Of a stretch of DNA of 64,000 nt, positions 8,704 through 17,398 are shown one piece after another (the stretch's first letter is position 1; the number at the start of each line of letters is the position of its first letter). The stretch is taken from positions 434,001 through 498,000 of the forward strand of contig NZ_LLKN01000002.1 in NCBI RefSeq assembly GCF_002900095.1. Direction: 5' to 3'. A model generated the notes under the pieces. The model did not search any database and was not told the DNA's origin. It saw nothing but the letters and a program-made list of their open reading frames with translations. The translations under genes and the position numbers were made by a program. Origin of the DNA: Salegentibacter mishustinae (lineage in GTDB: Bacteria; Bacteroidota; Bacteroidia; Flavobacteriales; Flavobacteriaceae).

Positions 8704-9204
8704 CTAGTTCAACTTTCCTCCTTTTGCAGTCCACCAGGGGTTAACTTCCACTTCCAGCCTACCGGCTTTTACCATAGGATCTTGCCTGGCCAAACTGTCG
8801 GCTTCTTCCAGGGTGGCGGTATTATAAACCGCAATTCCACGAATATCGCCGTCACCACCAAAGGGTCCAATTAAACTGGCATAACCTTCTTCGGCCATCC
8901 TGCTCAAATAAGCCAGGTGCTCCTTTTGCAAGCGCGCAGCTTCAGTAGAATCCTGACTTCTATTTGCACCACTCTTTAGAAATACCATATAATATTGTTG
9001 CATTAAGTAAGTAGTATCGCCGTCTTCGTATTTAAAGGTTTGATAGCCCTTTTCCTTTAAATCATTTTCTATAGAATCAATATTCATTTTAGATTTTTCT
9101 ACCGCAATTTTTTCGGGTCCAGGGATACCTCGTTCCTGTTCGGGAATATCCTTACACGAAATTAACAATAGAGGAAAAGCCAGTGTATAAATTAGTTTCT
9201 TCAT
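8704..9204 (-). CDS. YCII-related domain lipoprotein
   Basis: A 166-residue protein with a lipoprotein signal (lipobox LISC, Cys17). After a linker, residues about 65-160 form a YCII-like ferredoxin-fold domain (YYMVFLKSGANRSQD, HLAYLSRMAEEGYASLIGPFG, YNTATLEEADSLARQDPMVKAGRLEVEVNPWW). The pattern of a conserved His in the EHLAYL helix and the DP motif before the last strands fits the family. The biochemical role of exported YCII domains is unknown. It is 8 bp downstream of the CYTH gene and probably co-transcribed. Confidence 0.83.
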   Translation of the reverse strand: MKKLIYTLAFPLLLISCKDIPEQERGIPGPEKIAVEKSKMNIDSIENDLKEKGYQTFKYEDGDTTYLMQQYYMVFLKSGANRSQDSTEAARLQKEHLAYLSRMAEEGYASLIGPFGGDGDIRGIAVYNTATLEEADSLARQDPMVKAGRLEVEVNPWWTAKGGKLN

Positions 9205-9212
9205 TCGTAGCG

Positions 9213-9680
9213 TTACCAGTTTTTATAGGGTTTTTTACTTAATTGTGAATTATAATATTTTATTTCCCCGGTTACTTCTCTTCCGAGCCACTGAGGCTTT
9301 TCAAAGGTATCGGTTTCTTTATTAAGTTCTATTTCTGCCACCTTCAAGCCTTCGTTCTCACCATAAAATTCGTCAATTTCAAACACGAAATCTCCTGCTT
9401 TTACCAAATACCGGGTTTTCTCTATAATTCCCGGTTCACAAAGTTCAAATAGTGCTTCGGCTTCGTCTATATCAATTTCCTTTTCCCACTCAAAACGGGA
9501 TAATCCGTTTTTAGAAGATTTTCCTTTAATAGTTAGAAACGCCTTATCACCTGTAATCCTTAAACGAACAGTTCGCTCTGGATGGGTATTTAAAAATCCT
9601 TGTTTTATCCTGAAATTCTTAAAAGCTTCATTTTTAAAATCCTCTGAAACTACAAGGAATTTACGTTCAATTTCCTGCAT
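9213..9680 (-). CDS. CYTH-domain protein (triphosphate tunnel metalloenzyme)
   Basis: A 155-residue single-domain CYTH protein. The hallmark ExExK motif appears at the extreme N-terminus (QEIERKFLV), followed by alternating charged strands typical of the tunnel (RLRITGDKAFLTIKGK, RFEWEKEID, KTRYLV, FEIDEFYGENEGLKVAEIEL). Bacterial single-domain members are usually inorganic triphosphatases; adenylate cyclase class IV is the other option but less likely for this size and context. Its start directly abuts the stop of the SDR gene upstream. Confidence 0.88.
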   Translation of the reverse strand: MQEIERKFLVVSEDFKNEAFKNFRIKQGFLNTHPERTVRLRITGDKAFLTIKGKSSKNGLSRFEWEKEIDIDEAEALFELCEPGIIEKTRYLVKAGDFVFEIDEFYGENEGLKVAEIELNKETDTFEKPQWLGREVTGEIKYYNSQLSKKPYKNW

Positions 9681-10346
9681 TTAGTTATTATGTGCTATGT
9701 TTTTAATTTCGTCTGAAGGGATTCTTTGCACGTCCAACTCGGGTGAATTAGCAATTGCTACCATCGCTTTGGCAATACTTTCAGCTGAAATAGATTTATA
9801 TTTTCTTAAAGTTCCAAGGAAAAATGGATTGACGAAATTCAGCATTATTTTCCCTATTTTTTCAAAACTCCTGCTTTCTTTCCGCTCACCGGTAATAAGA
9901 GAAGGTTGTAGAATATAAGTATGTTTAATTTCCTGCTCTAAAACCTCCTGTTCCATTTTCCCCTTGGTACGATTATAAAATACCCGGCTCTTAGGATTGG
10001 CGCCCAGTGCAGAAACTACAAGGAAAGTATCTACTTTATTCTCTTTACAAAGTTTTGCGGCAGCAATTGGGATTCCACGGTCTATCCTGGTATAGGTTTC
10101 ATGATCTGGAGTTTTACTTTTTGTAGTACCTACGCAACAAAAAACCTCATCGGCAGTAAACTTATCTTTATGCTCTTCAAGTTTAAAAAGGTCTATTAAA
10201 TGTTCCTCGATCTTAGGATTTTCGATTTCCACCGAACTCCTTGAGAAGAGTTTGATCTTTTCATACCTATCGTCTTCCAGTAATTGTTGAAGTAACATCC
10301 CGCCGGTAAGGCCGGTAGCTCCTAAAATTATAGCTGTTTTTGGCAT
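9681..10346 (-). CDS. Atypical SDR NAD(P)-binding protein (HTATIP2/NmrA-like)
   Basis: A 221-residue Rossmann-fold protein. The N-terminal glycine-rich motif GATGLTGG (residues 9-16) binds dinucleotide, and the NRTKGKMEQEV segment supplies the YxxxK-like region in altered form (Asn-Arg-Thr-Lys), as in the HTATIP2/oxidoreductase branch. The VCCVGTTKSKTPD-type loop is characteristic. No substrate is evident. It forms a minus-strand group with the CYTH, YCII and GNAT genes, with no gap before the CYTH gene. Confidence 0.83.
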   Translation of the reverse strand: MPKTAIILGATGLTGGMLLQQLLEDDRYEKIKLFSRSSVEIENPKIEEHLIDLFKLEEHKDKFTADEVFCCVGTTKSKTPDHETYTRIDRGIPIAAAKLCKENKVDTFLVVSALGANPKSRVFYNRTKGKMEQEVLEQEIKHTYILQPSLITGERKESRSFEKIGKIMLNFVNPFFLGTLRKYKSISAESIAKAMVAIANSPELDVQRIPSDEIKNIAHNN

Positions 10347-10503
10347 TATCTTTTATTTTTTTGATCGGTTAATAATTGTTTGTGCCAACAATATTAGCTT
10401 TCAGTAAAGAATATAAACAAAATAAGCCGCCCCACTATGAACCGTAACTAAATTTTAAGAAAGCAAGTTTGATCAAAGTGTTTAGAACAACATTCTGTTT
10501 CTT

Positions 10504-10511
10504 TATTTTTG
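10504..10511 (+). promoter_or_regulatory. -7 promoter element immediately before dinB
   Basis: TATTTTTG matches TAnnTTTG exactly. A TTT triplet sits 20 bp upstream at the -33 position (10481-10483). Only 4 nt separate the box from the GTG start, so the transcript may be leaderless. Confidence 0.5.
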
Positions 10512-10515
10512 TAAA

Positions 10516-11619
10516 GTGAATCAAGAACTTCCACTTCGCAAAATCATTCATATAGATATGGATGCTTTCTATGCCTCGGTAGAACAGTTGGACAATCCCG
10601 AATTACGCGGTAAAGCCATCGCTGTGGGCGGAAGTTCAGAAAGAGGTGTTGTTAGCGCCGCAAGCTACGAAGCGCGTAAATATGGCGTAAAAAGCGCTAT
10701 GAGCAGCGTGATTGCCAAACGCAATTGCCCGCATCTAATATTTGTAAAAACCCGATTTGACCGTTACCGCGAAATCTCGCAACGAATCAGGGAAATATTC
10801 TATGAATATACCGACCTGGTGGAGCCGCTTTCTTTAGATGAAGCTTACCTGGACGTTACCGAAAATAAAAAGGGGAATCCCAGTGCAAGTCTTATTGCCA
10901 AAGAAATTCGAGAAAAAATTAAAGAAAAAACGGGTTTGAATGCTTCAGCCGGGATTTCTATCAACAAGTTTATTGCAAAAATTGCCAGTGATTTTAATAA
11001 GCCCAACGGACAAAAAACGGTAAATCCCGAAGAAGTTGAAGAGTTTTTAGAGGTTTTAGATATCCGAAAATTTCACGGCGTTGGAAAAGTCACTGCAGAA
11101 AAAATGTATATGCTGGGTATTTTCACCGGAAAAGACCTTAAAACCAAAAGCCTGGATTATCTAACCGAAAAATTCGGGAAAAGCGGTTCGCATTATTACA
11201 ACGTGGTTCGTGGCATTCATTTAAGTGAGGTAAAACCAAACCGAATTCGTAAATCGCTTGGTGCAGAACGCACTTTTAATGAAAATATCTCTTCGGAAAT
11301 TTTTATGCTGGAAAGGCTTGAAAACATTGCCGAAGAAATAGAACGCCGACTCAAAAAAAGCAAAGTTGCCGGGAAGACCATTACCCTTAAAATTAAGTAC
11401 AGCGATTTTACACAGCAAACCCGTAGCAAAACGGTTTCATTCTATATTTCCAGCAAAGAATTGATCCTCGAAAATGCGAAGGAATTATTATACCAGGAAA
11501 AAATGAAAGATTCGGTTCGACTGTTAGGAATTTCACTTTCAAATTTAAACACCGACAAAAGCGAAAAGAAACCAAAAGAAGAGAAGGAAATAGAAGTACA
11601 ACTGAAGTTTGAATTTTAA
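10516..11619 (+). CDS. dinB: DNA polymerase IV (Y-family translesion polymerase)
   Basis: A 367-residue Y-family polymerase. The first catalytic acidic block is IIHIDMDAFYASVEQ (Asp14), and the second is SLDEAYLD (Asp108, Glu109). The steric-gate region FYASVE, the helix-hairpin-helix FHGVGKVTAEKM and a C-terminal little-finger domain complete the fold. The length is normal. The start is GTG at 10516; the only downstream ATG would delete the first catalytic strand. It carries out error-prone bypass of DNA damage. No LexA-like box was recognised. The gene converges on pyk with a shared terminator between them. Confidence 0.95.
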   Translation: MNQELPLRKIIHIDMDAFYASVEQLDNPELRGKAIAVGGSSERGVVSAASYEARKYGVKSAMSSVIAKRNCPHLIFVKTRFDRYREISQRIREIFYEYTDLVEPLSLDEAYLDVTENKKGNPSASLIAKEIREKIKEKTGLNASAGISINKFIAKIASDFNKPNGQKTVNPEEVEEFLEVLDIRKFHGVGKVTAEKMYMLGIFTGKDLKTKSLDYLTEKFGKSGSHYYNVVRGIHLSEVKPNRIRKSLGAERTFNENISSEIFMLERLENIAEEIERRLKKSKVAGKTITLKIKYSDFTQQTRSKTVSFYISSKELILENAKELLYQEKMKDSVRLLGISLSNLNTDKSEKKPKEEKEIEVQLKFEF

Positions 11620-11676
11620 ATAGGATTCAATTTCAACCCTATAAAAATTCAACATAATACTTTTGAAACAAAAAAA

Positions 11677-11708
11677 GCCACGAATTCACTAATTGTGAAT
11701 TCGTAGCC
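11677..11708 (-). terminator. Terminator of the pyk operon, possibly bidirectional
   Basis: GCCACGAATTCAC and GTGAATTCGTAGC arms (one mismatch) with a 5-nt loop. On the minus strand it ends in a run of T residues (A-run at 11670-11676 on the plus strand). Confidence 0.85.
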
Positions 11709-11729
11709 TACTCTTTATAAAAATATAAT

Positions 11730-13160
11730 TTATTCTATTTCAGAAACTCTTAAAGTATTCACCATACCTTTTTCACCAATTGGCATTGCTGCAAGATTTA
11801 TGATAAAATCACCTACCTCTACAAAGGTTTTTTCTTTTGCAATTCGGTTAATATCATCAATAGTTTCATCGGTACTTACAAACTTGTCATAATGAAAAGC
11901 TTTAACACCCCAAAGCAAGCTAAGCTGCGATAAAATTCTATTATTAGAAGTAAATACTAAAATATGTGCTTCCGGTCTCCAGGCTGAGATCTGGAATGCG
12001 GTATACCCACTATTGGTTAAAGTACAAATAGCTTTGGCCTTAATTTCATTAGCCATATGCGCCGCGTGGTAACAAACCGCTTTTGTAATGTAACGTTTGG
12101 TGCGAACATGTGGCGGATCGTGAGGAACTTTAATCAAAGGCGAGTTCTCTACGCTCTCTAAAATCTGGGCCATTTTTTGAATAACCTGAACCGGATACTG
12201 CCCTACCGAAGTTTCTCCACTAAGCATCACCGCATCTGCTCCGTCCATTACAGAGTTTGCCACATCATTTACCTCTGCCCTGGTTGGGGTAAGGCTAGTG
12301 ATCATGGTTTCCATCATTTGCGTAGCGATAATTACCGGAATTCTGGCTTTTTTAGCCGTAAGAACCAATTTCTTCTGAATAAGTGGAACTTCCTGAGCGG
12401 GAATCTCTACTCCTAAATCTCCACGTGCCACCATCAAACCATCACAGTAAGCCACGATCTTATCGATATTGGCTACACCTTCCGGCTTTTCAATTTTGGC
12501 TATGATCGGAATTTTATATTCGCTGTGCTTCTTAATTAGATCCTGAAGTTCTTTTAAATCTTCGGCGTGACGCACAAAAGAAAGAGCCATCCAGTCTACC
12601 TGCATCTCACAAGCAAAAATCGCATCTTTCACATCCTTTTCAGTTAAAGCAGGAAGTGAAATATTAGTATTTGGAAGGTTTACACCCTTCTTGGATTTTA
12701 AAGGTCCGCCCTGTATTACACGGGTTTTAACTTCATCTTTTTTATTAGAACTTATTACCTCAAAAATAAGTTTTCCGTCATCTAAAAGAATACGCTCTCC
12801 CGCCGATACATCTTGCGGAAAAGTCTCGTAATTCATATAAACGCGTTCTGCAGTTCCTTTAAATTCCTTTCCGGTAGCAAAAACGATCTCGTCTCCTTCT
12901 GCAACAACCACTTCATCTTTCATTACTCCTACACGAAGCTTTGGGCCTTGTAAATCTCCGAGAATCGCAGCATTATAGCCTTTTTCCTTATTCAGGTCTC
13001 TAATCATTTGGATGCGTTCTTTTACATCGTCATAATTAGCGTGGGAAAAGTTTATTCTAAAAACGTTTACCCCGGCCTGGAGCATTTTATCTAAAGTTTC
13101 TTTGGAACTAGTTGCCGGTCCTAGGGTTGCAACTATTTTAGTCTTCTTATTTGTTGGCAT
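11730..13160 (-). CDS. pyk: Pyruvate kinase
   Basis: A 476-residue enzyme of normal length. Recognisable blocks are VFRINFSHANYDD near the N-terminus, the K+/Mg2+-binding MVARGDLGVEIP and the active-site ATQMMETM, and a C-terminal allosteric domain. It converts phosphoenolpyruvate and ADP to pyruvate and ATP, the last step of glycolysis. It is the last gene of the acpP-fabF-rnc-IPExxxVDY-pyk run on the minus strand; its start overlaps the stop of the preceding gene by one base. This coupling of fatty-acid synthesis, RNase III and glycolysis is a common flavobacterial gene order. Confidence 0.96.
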   Translation of the reverse strand: MPTNKKTKIVATLGPATSSKETLDKMLQAGVNVFRINFSHANYDDVKERIQMIRDLNKEKGYNAAILGDLQGPKLRVGVMKDEVVVAEGDEIVFATGKEFKGTAERVYMNYETFPQDVSAGERILLDDGKLIFEVISSNKKDEVKTRVIQGGPLKSKKGVNLPNTNISLPALTEKDVKDAIFACEMQVDWMALSFVRHAEDLKELQDLIKKHSEYKIPIIAKIEKPEGVANIDKIVAYCDGLMVARGDLGVEIPAQEVPLIQKKLVLTAKKARIPVIIATQMMETMITSLTPTRAEVNDVANSVMDGADAVMLSGETSVGQYPVQVIQKMAQILESVENSPLIKVPHDPPHVRTKRYITKAVCYHAAHMANEIKAKAICTLTNSGYTAFQISAWRPEAHILVFTSNNRILSQLSLLWGVKAFHYDKFVSTDETIDDINRIAKEKTFVEVGDFIINLAAMPIGEKGMVNTLRVSEIE

Positions 13161-13648
13161 TATTCAAAAATTAAATTTTGTTTGGATTTTAATAAATCTG
13201 TATCAATTTTATAAACTGCTCTAACCTGCGGTATCTGGCTTATGGCGTTAACGAGCAAATTGAGGTCTTTTTGATTAAGTTCCTCATCTATTTTAAGAAA
13301 GAAATCTACCTTTTTATATTCAGGCACCAGGTTTACCTGTAGCGGTCTAACTTCTTCTTCTTCAAATAAAGAACCCGCACTTAATATTTTTTGGGATTCT
13401 CCTTTAAATTTATTGGCTACCAGGTGATACGATCTAAAATTTTTCAGATCCTTAAAGGAATAATGAGCGTAGTAAGCTTTTACCGATTTATGGTTGAAGT
13501 CTAAATCCCTACGTTCTCTTTTTAATTGAAGTTTTAGATACTTATTTAGCAAATAAGCCATCTTAAATCCTTCTAAATCACCATAAAGCGCTATGAGCCC
13601 GAATTCATCTTCCTCAACATCTTCCAGCAGCGTTTTATGCAATTGCAT
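13160..13648 (-). CDS. IPExxxVDY-family-like protein (unknown function)
   Basis: A 162-residue protein from ATG 13648 (an upstream TTG is less likely). It has the family's hallmark sequence in variant form, VPEYKKVDFFLKI, where Ile-Pro-Glu...Val-Asp-Tyr is usual, plus the AYYAHYSFKDLKNFRSYHLVANK block. The family is restricted to Bacteroidota and nearly always encoded between rnc and pyk, as here. It has no signal peptide or transmembrane segment. No function is known; conservation of position suggests a housekeeping role tied to its neighbours. Confidence 0.85.
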   Translation of the reverse strand: MQLHKTLLEDVEEDEFGLIALYGDLEGFKMAYLLNKYLKLQLKRERRDLDFNHKSVKAYYAHYSFKDLKNFRSYHLVANKFKGESQKILSAGSLFEEEEVRPLQVNLVPEYKKVDFFLKIDEELNQKDLNLLVNAISQIPQVRAVYKIDTDLLKSKQNLIFE

Positions 13649-13761
13649 AGCTTTCAATTTAAGGTTAAAGATAAGATAAGATTGAGAAAAATGAAGCTTT
13701 ATACCTTCAAAAGTTCATATTTATCTACGAAAACGTTATAGCTTGCGTTAATTTCACAATT

Positions 13762-14493
13762 TTACGTGATTTTATTTTGAAGTGCGTAATAAGCTCTTTT
13801 TGCAGTTTTCTCTTCAGCTTTCTTTTTTGAGGTAGCTCTTGCTTTTGCAACAACCTTATCATCTAACCGCAATTTTACAGCGAAATGTTTTACCTCATCA
13901 TTTCCGGTGTCTTCGTACACCTCAAACTCAAATTCTTTCTTCTCTTTCTGGCACCACTCAATAAAAAGGCTTTTGTAACTTATTACCCGCCCTTCTAATT
14001 GCTCAATATCTACGTAAGGTTCAATTACCCTCTCGTGAATAAAACGTTTACAGTATTTATAACCCCTATCAAGATAGATCGCGCCTATTAAGGCTTCAAA
14101 TAAATTCCCGTGAATATTAGACCCAAATTGATCTTTTGGAATATTAGTTTGCACGTGATCTATAAGTTTAAGATCCTTGCCCAGTTCATTTAAATGCTTC
14201 CGGCTAACAACTTTAGATCGCATTTTGGTAAGATAACCTTCATTACCGCCGGGAACAGCTTTAAAAAGATGGGAAGCGATAACTGCACTTAACATAGCAT
14301 CGCCTAAGAATTCCAGGCGCTCAAAACTTATAGCATTTCCCTTTTCATCTTTAATATTAAGAGAACGATGGGTAAATGCTTTTTGATAGTGAAGCAGGTT
14401 TTTAGGCTTAAAGCCCAGTATTTTGTATAAAACCGAAAAAAAATTCCCGCCTTTACCAGAACGGGAATTTAATATATTTCGAATAACGCCCAT
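13762..14493 (-). CDS. rnc: Ribonuclease III
   Basis: A 243-residue protein. The nuclease signature ERLEFLGDAML (residues about 56-66) carries the catalytic Glu and Asp, and EALIGAIYLDRG the second acidic patch; a double-stranded-RNA-binding domain follows (YKSLFIEWCQKEKKEFEFEV to KKKAEEKTAKRAYYAL). It cleaves double-stranded RNA in rRNA maturation and mRNA decay. It starts 11 bp after fabF stops. The sRNA hairpins elsewhere in this window are of a size it could process, but nothing links them directly. Confidence 0.96.
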   Translation of the reverse strand: MGVIRNILNSRSGKGGNFFSVLYKILGFKPKNLLHYQKAFTHRSLNIKDEKGNAISFERLEFLGDAMLSAVIASHLFKAVPGGNEGYLTKMRSKVVSRKHLNELGKDLKLIDHVQTNIPKDQFGSNIHGNLFEALIGAIYLDRGYKYCKRFIHERVIEPYVDIEQLEGRVISYKSLFIEWCQKEKKEFEFEVYEDTGNDEVKHFAVKLRLDDKVVAKARATSKKKAEEKTAKRAYYALQNKIT

Positions 14494-14504
14494 ATTACAT
14501 TTGG

Positions 14505-15758
14505 TTATTCATCATACTTTTTAAATAATACACAGGCATTATGCCCTCCAAATCCAAAAGTGTTACTCATAACAACTTTCACATCACGTTTTTGAGCCTT
14601 ATTTAAAGTAAGATTCAATTCAGGATCAATATTTTCATCCTTGTGTTCGTGATTAATGGTAGGTGGTACAATACCATGTTGCATAGATAGAATTGCTGAA
14701 ATCGCTTCTACCGCACCGGCAGCACCAAGTAAGTGCCCGGTCATAGACTTTGTTGAATTGATATTTATGGTCTTGGCGTGTTCACCAAAAACCTTGCTTA
14801 TCGCTTTCAACTCGGCTACATCACCTAGTGGTGTAGAAGTTCCGTGCGTGTTAATGGCGTCTACATCTTCGGGCTTCATTTCTGCATTCCTAAGACAGTT
14901 TTCCATAACCGCAACAACTCCATTTCCTTCAGGGTGAGGTGCTGTCATGTGGTAAGCATCAGAAGATAAACCTCCTCCAAGAACTTCAGCATAAATTTTG
15001 GCTCCTCTGGCTTTTGCGTGCTCGTATTCTTCAAGAATAAGTGCTCCACTACCTTCTCCTAACACAAAACCATCTCGCGTAGCATCAAATGGTCTTGAAG
15101 CTGTTTGAGGGTTATCGTTTTGTGTCGATAAGGCATGCATGGCATTAAAGCCGCCCATTCCAGCCATAGTTACCGCTGCTTCTGAACCTCCGGAAACAAT
15201 AATATCACTATGTCCCAGCCTAATATTATTTAGCGCATCTATCATGGCGTTAGCCGCAGATGCACAAGCTGAAACAGTAGTATAATTTGCTCCCATAAAC
15301 CCGTGACGAATAGAGATATTACCCGGGGCAATATCAGCAATCATCTTAGGGATAAAGAAGGGGTTAAACCTTGGTGTACCATCGCCGTTAGCGAAGTTTA
15401 GCACTTCATTCTGAAATGTTTCCAATCCGCCAATTCCGGCCCCCCATATTACACCAACCCGATACTTATCTACGGTATCCAGATTGATGCCGGAATCTTT
15501 TATGGCTTCATCTGAAGCTACAATGGCATATTGGGCAAACCTGTCCAGCCTTCTTACTTCCTTGCGGTCAAAGAAGTCCAGCGGGTCAAAATTTTTGAGT
15601 TCACAAGCGAATTTGGTTTTGAATTTTTCAGTATCGAAATAGGTAATAGGTGCACCACCACTTTTTCCGGCTACCAAAGCCTCCCAATATTCTTCAATAT
15701 TGTTACCAATGGGGGTTAGGGCTCCCAGGCCCGTTACTACAACTCGCTTTAACTCCAT
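14505..15758 (-). CDS. fabF: 3-oxoacyl-ACP synthase II
   Basis: A 417-residue condensing enzyme starting at ATG 15758 (MELKRVVVTGLGALTPIG); a longer frame upstream overlaps the acpP stop and is not needed. The Cys-His-His active site is visible: Cys165 in TVSACASAAN, His in NTHGTSTPLGD and His in KSMTGHLLGAAG. It elongates acyl-ACP with malonyl-ACP in type II fatty-acid synthesis. It is encoded 16 bp downstream of acpP, its carrier-protein substrate, and upstream of rnc. Confidence 0.97.
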   Translation of the reverse strand: MELKRVVVTGLGALTPIGNNIEEYWEALVAGKSGGAPITYFDTEKFKTKFACELKNFDPLDFFDRKEVRRLDRFAQYAIVASDEAIKDSGINLDTVDKYRVGVIWGAGIGGLETFQNEVLNFANGDGTPRFNPFFIPKMIADIAPGNISIRHGFMGANYTTVSACASAANAMIDALNNIRLGHSDIIVSGGSEAAVTMAGMGGFNAMHALSTQNDNPQTASRPFDATRDGFVLGEGSGALILEEYEHAKARGAKIYAEVLGGGLSSDAYHMTAPHPEGNGVVAVMENCLRNAEMKPEDVDAINTHGTSTPLGDVAELKAISKVFGEHAKTININSTKSMTGHLLGAAGAVEAISAILSMQHGIVPPTINHEHKDENIDPELNLTLNKAQKRDVKVVMSNTFGFGGHNACVLFKKYDE

Positions 15759-15774
15759 ATGGTCTATACTCTTT

Positions 15775-16011
15775 TTATTTTTTTGCGTCTTCAATATAAG
15801 AAATTGCCTGACCTACTGTGGCAATGTTCTCAGCCTGGTCATCAGGAATCTGGATGTCGAATTCTTTTTCGAATTCCATGATCAATTCCACAGTGTCCAA
15901 TGAATCAGCACCCAGGTCGTTTGTGAAGCTTGCTTCGTTAACTACCTCGTTCTCGTCAACACCTAACTTGTCAACGATAATCGCTTTTACTCTTGATGCA
16001 ATGTCTGACAT
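15775..16011 (-). CDS. acpP: Acyl carrier protein
   Basis: A 78-residue acidic protein starting at MSDIASRVK (ATG 16011). The 4'-phosphopantetheine attachment site is Ser37 in [13 protein letters not shown]. Length and charge are standard. It shuttles acyl intermediates between fatty-acid synthesis enzymes and heads the operon with fabF. On the minus strand a TATTTTTG -7 box lies upstream (plus coordinates 16042-16049), consistent with a short leader. Confidence 0.97.
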   Translation of the reverse strand: MSDIASRVKAIIVDKLGVDENEVVNEASFTNDLGADSLDTVELIMEFEKEFDIQIPDDQAENIATVGQAISYIEDAKK

Positions 16012-16041
16012 AATACTTTTATTTAAATTTTGATTAGGTGG

Positions 16042-16049
16042 CAAAAATA
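16042..16049 (-). promoter_or_regulatory. -7 promoter element for acpP operon
   Basis: Minus-strand TATTTTTG is an exact TAnnTTTG match 31 nt before the acpP ATG. The -33 element is weak. Confidence 0.5.
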
Positions 16050-16159
16050 AAAAACTTTATTTTAAAACCGATTTTTACTTTAAAAATGTGCTCGTAATTT
16101 ACATAAATTTCGTTGAAAGGACTTAATTTTACATTCTAATAATTGTTAACAAGCTTATT

Positions 16160-16759
16160 TTGAGCACTCCAGCACATATTGATCAAAAAAAAATAGTTGT
16201 CTTTGCTTCCGGCTCCGGAACCAATGCTGAAAATATCATTAAATTTTTTCAAAAATCACCCAATGCCAGTGTTGTAGCGGTTTTCTCGAACAAAAGGTCG
16301 GCAAAAGTGCTAAAAAGAGCTCACGATCTAAATGTTAAAGCCCTTCATTTTGATAAGGATGCACTCTATAATAGTTACGATGTTCTGCATGTTTTAGAGG
16401 ATATAAATCCAGATTTAATTGTTTTAGCCGGATTTATGTGGATTTTCCCCGAAGACATTCTAAAAAAATTCCCTGGTAAGATTGTAAATATTCATCCTGC
16501 GCTACTTCCAAAATACGGCGGCAAAGGAATGTACGGTATGAGAGTGCACGAAACCATTATTCAGAATAAAGAAAAAGAAAGCGGGATCAGCATTCATTTT
16601 GTAAATGAAAATTATGATGAAGGCGAAATAATCTTTCAGGCAAAAACAGATGTTTCAGAAGAAGATACGCCAGAAAGTCTCGCAGAAAAAATTCATAAGC
16701 TGGAATACAAACATTTCCCAGAAATCATTCAGCAATTGCTTCAAAAGAAATCCCAATAG
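16160..16759 (+). CDS. purN: Phosphoribosylglycinamide formyltransferase
   Basis: A 199-residue GART from a TTG start (no ATG upstream of the conserved first strand KKIVVFASGSGTNAENII). Key blocks are FASGSGTN (phosphate binding), the folate-site LVLAGFMWIF-type strand, the catalytic Asn/His in NIHPALLPKYGG and the Asp in YDEGEIIFQ. It transfers formyl from 10-formyl-THF in step three of purine synthesis. Divergent from acpP; rnhA follows with a one-base overlap. purD and a purF-like gene are elsewhere in this window. Confidence 0.94.
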   Translation: MSTPAHIDQKKIVVFASGSGTNAENIIKFFQKSPNASVVAVFSNKRSAKVLKRAHDLNVKALHFDKDALYNSYDVLHVLEDINPDLIVLAGFMWIFPEDILKKFPGKIVNIHPALLPKYGGKGMYGMRVHETIIQNKEKESGISIHFVNENYDEGEIIFQAKTDVSEEDTPESLAEKIHKLEYKHFPEIIQQLLQKKSQ

Positions 16760-17226
16760 TGCAAACAGCCCAGGTACACATTTATACCGATGGCGCCGCG
16801 AGAGGAAATCCCGGCCCCGGCGGTTACGGCATTGTAATGGAATGGGTAGGCAAATCCTACCGTAAAGAATTCGCAAAAGGTTTTAAACACACTACCAATA
16901 ACCGGATGGAGTTGCTGGCGGTAATCGATGCGCTAAAAAAATTAAAAAAGCCAGGTGTTTCTGCCATTGTTTTTACCGATTCAAAATATGTAGCCGATGC
17001 GGTAAATAAAAAGTGGGTTTTCGGCTGGGAAAAGAAAAATTTTAAAGATCGAAAAAATGCCGATCTCTGGATCGAGTTTTTAAAGGAAATTAGGAAACAC
17101 GATGTAAGCTTTAGGTGGATAAAGGGACATAACGACCATCCGCAAAACGAACGCTGCGACGCTTTAGCGGTGGCTGCCTCAAAAGAAAAAAGGTTATTGA
17201 TAGACGAAGGTTTTCAGCAAAGCTAG
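16759..17226 (+). CDS. rnhA: Ribonuclease HI
   Basis: A 155-residue RNase H with the complete DEDD site: Asp in YTDGAARGNPGPGG, Glu in NRMELLAV, Asp in FTDSKYV and Asp in ERCDALAVAA. GTG start overlapping the purN stop (TAGTG), which implies translational coupling. It removes RNA from RNA-DNA hybrids. The length matches E. coli RNase HI and no extra hybrid-binding domain is present. Confidence 0.95.
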   Translation: MQTAQVHIYTDGAARGNPGPGGYGIVMEWVGKSYRKEFAKGFKHTTNNRMELLAVIDALKKLKKPGVSAIVFTDSKYVADAVNKKWVFGWEKKNFKDRKNADLWIEFLKEIRKHDVSFRWIKGHNDHPQNERCDALAVAASKEKRLLIDEGFQQS

Positions 17227-17344
17227 ATCCAACTTTCTATTAAAATAAACTCTTTGAAAGCAACCAAGGGTATTTTTGTAAAATAAATCTTGATTTCGGG
17301 AAAAGACTTATAACATTTAAATCTCGATTATCAAGTAATTTTGA

Positions 17345-17375
17345 TTGAGCCCTTGAAAAACAAACTGTATATTTG
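17345..17375 (+). promoter_or_regulatory. Promoter for the PfkB kinase gene
   Basis: TTG at 17345-17347, 20-bp spacer, and TATATTTG at 17368-17375: a full match to the Bacteroidota -33/-7 consensus. The leader would be about 18 nt. Confidence 0.75.
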
Positions 17376-17398
17376 CAGCACATTTTTTAAACCAAATT

